A stretch of 30,851 nucleotides of DNA from a virus. Below, piece by piece: positions 24,925-30,851 of the stretch. How positions within the stretch are numbered: position 1 is the stretch's first letter; each line of letters starts with the position of its first letter. The DNA lies in the IMG/VR virus record IMGVR_UViG_3300013111_000660, positions 1-30,851 of that record; one strand, written 5' to 3'. Both the position numbers and the translations under genes were made by a program. The notes under the pieces are model-generated. The model saw nothing but the letters and a program-made list of their open reading frames with translations. It did no database searches and was not told where the DNA came from.

Positions 24925-24952
24925 TTAACAAGCTTTTTTTATACGTTATAAT
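24925..24952 (+). promoter_or_regulatory. Sigma70-like promoter for the second homing-type endonuclease
   Basis: TTAACA (24925-24930), 16-base spacer, perfect TATAAT (24947-24952), with a second TATAAT directly adjoining (24953-24958). The transcript would start at about 24958-24964, at or within a few bases of the ATG at 24962, with no ribosome binding site. The same arrangement as at 9634. Confidence 0.5.
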
Positions 24953-24961
24953 TATAATATT

Positions 24962-26584
24962 ATGACGTATATTAGTATCAATTGTCCCGTTTGCGAATTT
25001 TCTTCGAAACAGGAGAAAAAATTATTTGACCATCTTTTGCTCTCACATAATACAAGCCCAGAAGAAGCATACATAAAATACAAAAACAATAATATTCCAA
25101 TATTTTGTAAATGTGGCTGTAAAGAAATACCTAAATGGCGCGGCTGGAAAGTCGGTTATTCACCATACATAAGGGGCCATAACGCAAGGGATTATACAGC
25201 TTTTACAAGCGCGGAATTTATTAAAAGGTCTTCTGAGAAAAGAAAAAAGGGTTTTAGTGAGGGAAAATATAAGGTTTGGAATGATGGATTAACAAAAGAG
25301 ACATCTAAAACAATCCAAGCAATGAGTGATAAGGTTTCTAAAACACTTCACGAAAAGTATAGGTCGGGCGAACTTGTCTCATGGCAAACGGGTCTTACAA
25401 AAGAAACTGATGAACGATTATTAAGGTCATCACAGACAAAAAAAAGAAAATACGAGACCGGTGAGGCGCAATCATGGAATCAAGGTTTAACAAAAGAAAC
25501 CGATCATCGTGTGGAAATAGCAGCGTTTAAAATATCAGCACGTTATAATAAGAGAGAGGCAGGAAAACGCTTAAACGAAACAGACGTAATAAGTAGGATA
25601 AAAAAATCAGATTTTACATACATTTCTGGTGAGTATAAGACGCGTCGTGAGTCAAAGCTATTCATTCAGTGTAATACCTGCAAGAAAGATCAATATAGGA
25701 CACTATATTCAGTTGATATGTCACTAACATGCTTTTACTGCAGGCCAAAAGAATCAAAGGCACAAATTGAAATAAATGAGTTTATTAGGTCATTAAATAT
25801 TGAAACAATCCTTAGCGATAGAAGTGTTATCGCGCCCCAAGAACTTGATATATTAGTTCCTTCGAAAAATATCGCAATAGAGTATAATGGTTTATACTGG
25901 CACTCGGCGAATTATAAGGATAAAAAATATCACTCAGGCAAAACAGATATGTGCAATAAAAAAAGCATACAACTTATTCATATTTTTGAAGATGAATGGC
26001 GAGATAAAAACATGATTGTTAAATCACTTATCAGTGCAAAGCTTGGTATAATTGACAAAAAAATATTTGCAAGAAAATGCGAGATACGAGAAGTTCCCTC
26101 AAAAGAAAGAAAAGAATTTTTTAATAATAATCATATTGACGGTGACACTCGGGCGAAAATATCGTTTGGCCTTTATTTCGAGAATGAGCTTGTAAGCTGC
26201 ATATCACTTAGAAAATCATTTCACAAGAAGTGGAATGATTATTTTGAAGTTGCACGAAGCGCTTCAATAAAAAACACGATTATCATAGGGGGGTTATCTC
26301 GCCTTACAAAACATGCCTTTAAATTTTCTCAGGTAAAAAATAAAAAAGGTATTTTATCATACGTTGATACACGTTACGGAAATGATTTAGGATATATTAA
26401 AGCCGGGTATAAAAAGCATGGTGAGACAGGAGAAATGTTTTGGTGGTCTGACAATATTAATCGTTTTAATCGTTTTAAAATTAGGGCAAATAAAGAATTA
26501 AATTTAACCGAAAAACAGGTTGCGCAAAAAGAAAACATGACAAAAATATATGGATGTAAAAATTTGGTATTTTTATTTGAGTAG
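24962..26584 (+). CDS. Homing-type endonuclease, Vsr/PD-(D/E)XK-like, with GNAT-like C-terminal domain
   Basis: Probable free-standing homing endonuclease inserted between the tail tube and baseplate genes. The N terminus has a C8-x2-C11-x12-H24-x4-H29 zinc finger, C49KCGC53 and a GHN at 72-74, shared with the methyltransferase at 10677. Three W-x2-GLTKET motifs follow (GLTKET at 109, 144, 175), as in NUMOD-type DNA-binding repeats. A Cys pair C237-x2-C240 / C257-x2-C260 forms another zinc knuckle. The nuclease core is SKAQIEINEF (E270), ELDILVPSKNIAIEYNGLYWHS (about 294-315, E307, H314) and LIHIFEDEW (338-346). Residues about 370-500 (EFFNNNHIDGDT, FENELVSCISL, GGLSRLTKHAF, SYVDTRYGNDLGYIKAGY) resemble the GNAT/Mom-like domain often joined to such nucleases. 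All parts look intact. The free-standing gene has no ribosome binding site. Confidence 0.87.
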   Translation: MTYISINCPVCEFSSKQEKKLFDHLLLSHNTSPEEAYIKYKNNNIPIFCKCGCKEIPKWRGWKVGYSPYIRGHNARDYTAFTSAEFIKRSSEKRKKGFSEGKYKVWNDGLTKETSKTIQAMSDKVSKTLHEKYRSGELVSWQTGLTKETDERLLRSSQTKKRKYETGEAQSWNQGLTKETDHRVEIAAFKISARYNKREAGKRLNETDVISRIKKSDFTYISGEYKTRRESKLFIQCNTCKKDQYRTLYSVDMSLTCFYCRPKESKAQIEINEFIRSLNIETILSDRSVIAPQELDILVPSKNIAIEYNGLYWHSANYKDKKYHSGKTDMCNKKSIQLIHIFEDEWRDKNMIVKSLISAKLGIIDKKIFARKCEIREVPSKERKEFFNNNHIDGDTRAKISFGLYFENELVSCISLRKSFHKKWNDYFEVARSASIKNTIIIGGLSRLTKHAFKFSQVKNKKGILSYVDTRYGNDLGYIKAGYKKHGETGEMFWWSDNINRFNRFKIRANKELNLTEKQVAQKENMTKIYGCKNLVFLFE

Positions 26585-26613
26585 CGTATATTTACTATTA
26601 AGAGGCTATTTTA

Positions 26614-26949
26614 ATGTTTGAATTTCTAAAACAAAAACCTGACACCACAATAATCACAGAAATAACAGAGAGTGTTTGCAAAAGTAATGATATCTATCTT
26701 AAGTGGGCATTTCCAAAGATAATTGAAAAAAATTTCAAGTGCCAATATTGTGGCAAAACAAAAAATATTCATGTTGAGTATGATCTTCACGAATTACAGT
26801 TAATTGTTAAGACTATAAACAATCGATTAAACCCATCTGATCGTAGTGATTACTCGATAAAACATAAAGTGCAAGAAGCTGTTGTTGAAGAACTCCTAAC
26901 ATGTAATTCGCTAGATCACTCTGTTGTTTGCTCAAATTGCTCAAAATAA
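26614..26949 (+). CDS. Small protein with two CxxC knuckles
   Basis: A 111-residue protein of unknown function with an AGAGG ribosome binding site. It has CQYC at about residues 48-51 and CSNC at about 107-110, near the C terminus, probably binding one zinc; a His-rich IHVEYDLHEL follows the first knuckle. The layout recalls an HNH nuclease or a zinc ribbon, but the HNH catalytic His-Asn-His pattern is not evident. It lies just before the baseplate gene, whose protein also has two CxxC pairs. Baseplate assembly or a nuclease remnant are both possible. Confidence 0.75.
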   Translation: MFEFLKQKPDTTIITEITESVCKSNDIYLKWAFPKIIEKNFKCQYCGKTKNIHVEYDLHELQLIVKTINNRLNPSDRSDYSIKHKVQEAVVEELLTCNSLDHSVVCSNCSK

Positions 26950-27003
26950 TTTTTACTAATAAATAAAAACAATATAAAATAAAATATTCTAGGAGTGTAG
27001 TTC

Positions 27004-27882
27004 ATGCCTGATAAACTATCAAGAGAAAATATTTTTAATCCGCAGCAGCAACAATCTGTCACTGCACAAGTTCAAAGCCAGTCACAAATGCCAATAAATA
27101 ATGTGCTTAGGGACGATTTTGGCTGGGACGTGCCAATTGAATCAGCGCCATTACCATCAGGGGGAAGAGTATATAATAAAAACTCAACACTTTATGGTCG
27201 TAAAACACTTGACATACGAGCGATGACAGCAAAAGATGAAGACATTTTAATGTCACAGGCATATATCAAGCAAGGCAATGTGATTTCAAAACTTCTTGAG
27301 TCATGCATAATAGACAAGTCTATAGACATTAATGAAATGCTTGTCGGTGATAGAAATGCTGTTATGATTTCAATTCGAATAACTGGCTTTGGAGCACAAT
27401 ATAAAACTACTGTACTTTGCGAGCATTGTATGACATCACAATCTGCATCGTTTAATCTTTCTGACCTTGGGCTTAAACGTCTCGGGTCTGACCCGCTAAG
27501 TGATGGTGAAAATAAGTTTTCCGTTGAGCTCCCAGTGACGAAAAAGACTGTTTATTTTTCATTAACAACAGTAAATTCAGAAGATGAGGCGATAATTTCC
27601 GCTAAACGAAATAAAGATCTACTTGGTATTGATCACGATCAAAGTAGGGTGACATCTTCGCTTTTAAACACTGTGATTGCAATTGACAACATTTCAGATA
27701 AAAATAAAATTAAGAAATTTATCCAGAATATGCCTGTTCGTGATTCGCGTTTTTTGCGTAATCATATTAAAGAAATTGAACCAGGAATTGACATGGCAGC
27801 TACTTTAGTATGCACATCATGCCAAAGGGGGTCTCAAGTGAATTTACCACTTGGGACAGGATTTTTTTGGCCTGACCTCTAG
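27004..27882 (+). CDS. 26: Baseplate hub/tail assembly protein, gp26-like
   Basis: Matches the T4 baseplate protein family that includes gp26 and gp51: LPSGGRVYNKNSTLYGRKTLDIRAMTAKDEDIL (about residues 50-82), SKLLESCIIDKSID, MLVGDRNAVMISIRITGFG (about 111-130). Two CxxC pairs, CEHC (about 140-143) and CTSC near residue 270, suggest a zinc site. The 292-residue product ends only five codons after a run of seven T (27862-27868); a +1 shift there would continue into a 57-residue extension, giving about 345 residues. It lies just before the tape measure gene, the place of the tail assembly chaperone in other phages. Strong TCTAGGAG ribosome binding site. Confidence 0.82.
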   Translation: MPDKLSRENIFNPQQQQSVTAQVQSQSQMPINNVLRDDFGWDVPIESAPLPSGGRVYNKNSTLYGRKTLDIRAMTAKDEDILMSQAYIKQGNVISKLLESCIIDKSIDINEMLVGDRNAVMISIRITGFGAQYKTTVLCEHCMTSQSASFNLSDLGLKRLGSDPLSDGENKFSVELPVTKKTVYFSLTTVNSEDEAIISAKRNKDLLGIDHDQSRVTSSLLNTVIAIDNISDKNKIKKFIQNMPVRDSRFLRNHIKEIEPGIDMAATLVCTSCQRGSQVNLPLGTGFFWPDL

Positions 27883-28042
27883 TTACAAAGAGCAGGTACT
27901 AGAAGAGCAGTATTTATTACTTAAAAATTTAAACATAGATTACATTGCGGTTAGAAATATGCCAATACAGCATAGGCAATGGTTCATTCAGCGTTTCATT
28001 AAAGAGCTAGAACAAAGGCAAATTGCACGTTCAAAAAGCTAA
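27842..28042 (+). CDS. Frameshift extension of the gp26-like gene (no start of its own)
   Basis: An open stretch in the +1 frame relative to the gp26-like gene, from just after a TGA at 27839 to a stop at 28042. Read from the T7 run it gives GLTSSYKEQVLEEQYLLLKNL then IDYIAVRNMPIQHRQWFIQRF, a helical, well-formed sequence with a MPxxxRxW motif. It has no good independent start: a TTG at 27851 without a well placed ribosome binding site and an internal ATG leaving only 28 residues. It is best explained as the C-terminal part of a frameshift product, like GT of lambda. Confidence 0.6.
   Translation: MYHLGQDFFGLTSSYKEQVLEEQYLLLKNLNIDYIAVRNMPIQHRQWFIQRFIKELEQRQIARSKS
27862..27868 (+). promoter_or_regulatory. 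Candidate +1 ribosomal frameshift site (T7)
   Basis: GGA TTT TTT TGG in the gp26-like frame. A tRNA-Phe slip of one base forward on the T run (or transcriptional slippage) moves reading into GGC CTG ACC and past the stop at 27880-27882 into the 57-residue extension. A shift of -2 would give the same frame with one extra Phe. Confidence 0.5.
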
Positions 28043-28060
28043 ATAATTTTATTATGAATA

Positions 28061-28068
28061 TATAAATT
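28061..28068 (+). promoter_or_regulatory. Possible late promoter before the tape measure gene
   Basis: TATAAATT, one base from the T4 late box, 20 bases before the ATG, with an AAGGA ribosome binding site between. Confidence 0.35.
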
Positions 28069-28088
28069 ATACAAGGATAAATAAAATA

Positions 28089-29897
28089 ATGGCTGAACTT
28101 AGTGATGAAACTGTAAAAGAACTTATATCTGTGCTTAAAGCACGTAATTCTTTTGATTATAGCCAAGGCCAAGGTCAATGGCGCGCTCCTTGGCAAACCA
28201 CTCCTGGAATACCCGCAGCGATTCAAGACGCTGTAGCTACCGCAAGCCCCACCGCTTCTATTCCAGCTGTTGTTAAAAGTAATGACGCATCAATTTCAGA
28301 CGCAGTTGCTAAAACTGAAATGGGTTTCAATAAGCTCTTAGAGCTCTTAGAGAAAGCATCTGCAGGTATAGGCATAGACGGCGAACTTCTTAAAAAATTC
28401 ACAGATGAATTATCACTTGAAGGATATCTAACAGAACTTGAGTCTCAAACTGACAAGATGTACGAATCACAGCAAAATATTATTGGGTCATGGGGTCAAG
28501 CGATTAATGCCGATGGTATAAAAAATATCGCCGCCACAATGAGTGCTGCTACGTTTGACATGCATAAGCAGTTTGCATCAATTGAGGCACCTGATGGATC
28601 AATGTTTTCACATTATTTTGATGATAGTTTTGATGCAATCCATCAATTTAACGCAATTGTAAAAGATTCAGTCATTCTAGTTAGAATGCAAAAAGATATT
28701 AGCGCCAATGATATGAAAGATCTTTTACTTACAACAAAAGCTTTGGGCTATAGCGAAGGGCAAGTGCAACAGTTCATGAAACGCCAAATGGCATTATCAG
28801 GAAAAATGGATGATACACTTCTTAAAGAATCATTGGCTTTTTCTAACGCAATAGAAGCTAAGACTGGTATATCAAGCAAAATTATCTCTGGAAACATTGC
28901 AAAGATGATGAAAAACGTTGAGCGCTTTGGTAATATGACAGTCGAAGAAATGTCTGAAGCCGCTGCAGCTGTCGCACATCTCGGCCTTCAGGTTAAAGAT
29001 GTTGCAGACATGTCGCAACAGTTTGATAACTTTGACGACGCAGCAGACAGTGTTGCGAAGCTTACGGCTGTGTTTGGTGTTCAACTTGACGCGATGGAAA
29101 TGATGAAAGCTGCGAACGAAAGCCCGGAGGAGATGATAAATATTGTAAAACAGGCGTTTGAAGACGCCGGGACAGATATTGCATCGCTTTCAATGCCTGG
29201 GAAGAGGGTTCTTTCGGAAGCGTTAGGAGGAATAGGTATTCAGAAAATTGAACAAATGCTAGGCACTGCAGGATCATCATTTAGTCAATTTCAAAAAAAG
29301 ACGACTGATGCAATCGACGGGGTCGATGCATTAGATATCACTGCTGCGGTCGCTAACGCAATGGGTGATATTAATAAGCTTAACACATATGCAGGTGATA
29401 TGGGGAAAATGACTCAAAAGGCCGGGCAAAAGGTGATCGCAGCAACTGCTGCATTGGCCATTGAACAAACAACAGCGATTAAAGAAAACCTTCAAACCGT
29501 ACTGAATCAAGGTGTAGCGTCAGCGCACACATTTACTAGTGAAATGGCAGATCAGCTTGGCCTTGGTTCATTTGCGAAAAAAATTGGTGTCAAATATGGA
29601 TTGCCCGTCGTCGATACTTCGGTTGAAATTAACCAAGCTGTGCGCGAAGCATTGAACACAGGAAACTACACCAAAGCTACCGAAAAACTAGAAACATTGA
29701 TTTCTAATTCAACTTCATCAGATGAAGCGCTTAAAGAAGCAATCAATGGATTGAAATCATGGCTTGATGCGATTTCAAGTAAAGAGCCCAAACCTATACC
29801 TGTACAATTAAATGTCAAAGTCACAGCTGACGGAACGTTTGTCGATGTTCCTGTGGGCCAACAGGTTGTGACAGTGGATGTATCTGAGTCGTCATAA
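28089..29897 (+). CDS. Tail tape measure protein
   Basis: Sets tail length by spanning the tube lumen during assembly. The 602 residues are almost all helical with Ala/Met/Lys-rich repeats; the region GYSEGQVQQFMKRQMALSGKMDD (about 220-240), NVERFGNMTVEEMSEAAAAV and DDAADSVAKLTAVFGVQLDAMEMMKAANESPEEMINIVKQAF (about 315-356) follows the pattern of tape measure proteins in T4-like marine phages. The length is near that of T4 gp29 (590), so a tail of roughly T4 length is expected. It follows the frameshifting assembly gene, as tape measure genes do in other phages. The C terminus is short beta-strand (VQLNVKVTADGTFVDVPVG). Sequence similarity to T4 gp29 itself is not visible to me. Confidence 0.72.
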   Translation: MAELSDETVKELISVLKARNSFDYSQGQGQWRAPWQTTPGIPAAIQDAVATASPTASIPAVVKSNDASISDAVAKTEMGFNKLLELLEKASAGIGIDGELLKKFTDELSLEGYLTELESQTDKMYESQQNIIGSWGQAINADGIKNIAATMSAATFDMHKQFASIEAPDGSMFSHYFDDSFDAIHQFNAIVKDSVILVRMQKDISANDMKDLLLTTKALGYSEGQVQQFMKRQMALSGKMDDTLLKESLAFSNAIEAKTGISSKIISGNIAKMMKNVERFGNMTVEEMSEAAAAVAHLGLQVKDVADMSQQFDNFDDAADSVAKLTAVFGVQLDAMEMMKAANESPEEMINIVKQAFEDAGTDIASLSMPGKRVLSEALGGIGIQKIEQMLGTAGSSFSQFQKKTTDAIDGVDALDITAAVANAMGDINKLNTYAGDMGKMTQKAGQKVIAATAALAIEQTTAIKENLQTVLNQGVASAHTFTSEMADQLGLGSFAKKIGVKYGLPVVDTSVEINQAVREALNTGNYTKATEKLETLISNSTSSDEALKEAINGLKSWLDAISSKEPKPIPVQLNVKVTADGTFVDVPVGQQVVTVDVSESS

Positions 29898-29966
29898 TTA
29901 TTATAGATTTTATTATTCACAATATTTAAATTATAGAAAATATATACAAACAGGATTTAATTATTT

Positions 29967-30851
29967 ATGTCACGAGAGACGCTTAAAGATTTTTTAAGAT
30001 CAGAGGGGATTATATCTGACTCAATTTCATTTGGAAACCTATCAGATGATAATGGTAACGGTTCTGTTGATGCAGGCGATGACCTAGGGCAGGATCCTGT
30101 AACGGGTAAAGAGCTGCTTTCGCTATATAGCGAAGAGATGGGTCTGCTTGGGACATATGCTGCATATATAACCGAGCATTTTTTTGGTGGTAATGAATTT
30201 TCACTTGAGAAAGGTAATATGCCAGCACCTTCAACAAATAAAGGCTCAGCGCTTCCAGCTGCAGAAGCCGCTGGTTCAAATAACGTATTTGTTAAATCAA
30301 CATCAACGTTAGGGCAGCATCTTTCTGGTTACGCAAATAGTCAAAATTTTGATGAAACAGAATATACATTGCATGACATCATTGACAAAATAGCAGGCAC
30401 TGCAGGAAATTCGCTCCTTGCAGATATAAGTGGAGGACCAAAAGATACATCTGGTTCCCCAAATGCAGACATTGGAGACTCAGGGTCAAGTAAAGTGCTT
30501 CCGGCATCGATTCAGGTTCTTCAAAATAATAATCGTTTTACACCTGGTGGTGACGGTAATACATTTCAAGATAATAGGACAGAAGCAACATCAGACGTTG
30601 ATTTTCGCGATTTTATTACTCCACAAGAAACTTTTGGTGAAAATGAGCAAAATAGTGAAGCTATCATTTTGGAAAACCTAAAGCAAACAGGTCGTTCAAT
30701 TCTACTGCGTTCCGTCGGGTTTGATAATGCAGACACTGCCATAAACCCAGCAGACTTTGAACTAACATCAACGCAGGCAGAAAAAGAATTAAATGATACA
30801 CATAGCTCGTCTGAGAATTCTGCAAAAAATGCATACAATGCCCCGTCGAAA
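29967..30851 (+). CDS. Unknown, probably structural protein; runs off the window
   Basis: The frame from ATG 29967 is open to the last base, giving at least 295 residues; the C terminus is missing. A CAGGA ribosome binding site precedes it. Residues 27-38 (DDNGNGSVDAGD) fit a dockerin/EF-hand-like calcium loop (D27, N29, N31, G32, D35, D38). Residues 50-75 (LLSLYSEEMGLLGTYAAYITEHF) are helical; the rest is Ser/Asn/Gly/Asp-rich and low in hydrophobics, as in long fibrous or linker virion proteins. Position after the tape measure suggests a tail or baseplate protein. I do not recognise the family. Confidence 0.8.
   Translation, partial: MSRETLKDFLRSEGIISDSISFGNLSDDNGNGSVDAGDDLGQDPVTGKELLSLYSEEMGLLGTYAAYITEHFFGGNEFSLEKGNMPAPSTNKGSALPAAEAAGSNNVFVKSTSTLGQHLSGYANSQNFDETEYTLHDIIDKIAGTAGNSLLADISGGPKDTSGSPNADIGDSGSSKVLPASIQVLQNNNRFTPGGDGNTFQDNRTEATSDVDFRDFITPQETFGENEQNSEAIILENLKQTGRSILLRSVGFDNADTAINPADFELTSTQAEKELNDTHSSSENSAKNAYNAPSK

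Noticed and set aside
24911-24940. Terminator after the tail tube gene
   Set aside because: The GGTCCC-aaa-GGGATT stem has only four firm pairs plus two G-U pairs, and the T run is separated from it by about eight bases.
26614-26949. HNH endonuclease
   Set aside because: Two CxxC knuckles are present, but the central His-Asn/His catalytic pattern is not clear, so it is listed only as a Cys-rich protein.

Overview
This window is a stretch of the virion-structure region of a T4-like myovirus genome. All genes are on the + strand, packed head-to-tail with short gaps, A+T-rich, and most have an AGGAG/GGAG-type ribosome binding site. The head and tail gene set (portal gp20, prohead protease gp21, scaffold gp22, major capsid gp23, neck gp13/gp14, sheath terminator gp15, sheath gp18, tube gp19, gp26-like baseplate protein, tape measure) is recognisable but divergent in order and length from T4, as in the marine or 'far-T4' relatives. 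The host cannot be read from the sequence; a Gram-negative, probably aquatic, host is a guess. No tRNA, CRISPR array, integrase or minus-strand gene was found, and no gene-free stretch exceeds 300 bases.

Layout. 1-7653: portal, an unknown helical protein, prohead protease, five small unknown proteins and a very acidic scaffold-like protein: the prohead assembly block. 7767-9585: major capsid protein and a strong terminator. 9634-13047: an accessory island of a Vsr-like homing-type endonuclease, a DNA methyltransferase and a sulfotransferase. 13113-14426: two paralogous beta-rich small proteins behind a hairpin leader, closed by a second terminator. 14442-15348: four very small unknown genes, two with hydrophobic segments. 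15410-17335 and on to 18527: neck and tail completion proteins (gp13, gp14, gp15-like). 18604-24902: two tandem tail sheath paralogues and the tail tube. 24925-26584: a second homing-type endonuclease. 26614-30851: a small Cys-rich protein, a gp26-like baseplate/tail assembly protein whose end overlaps a short ORF in the +1 frame at a run of seven T, the tape measure protein, and the start of an unknown gene that runs off the window.

How it fits together. The scaffold and protease shape and mature a prohead of gp23 on the portal; gp13/14/15-like proteins close the head and tail ends; sheath and tube make the contractile tail whose length is set by the tape measure. The most notable points are: (i) a zinc-finger plus CxCGC...GHN N-terminal module shared, with identical spacing, between the DNA methyltransferase and the second homing-type endonuclease; (ii) promoters for the mobile genes placed so that their transcripts would be leaderless or nearly so, unlike the structural genes; (iii) a likely programmed frameshift just before the tape measure gene; (iv) a sulfotransferase within the capsid gene block; (v) duplicated, enlarged tail sheath genes.
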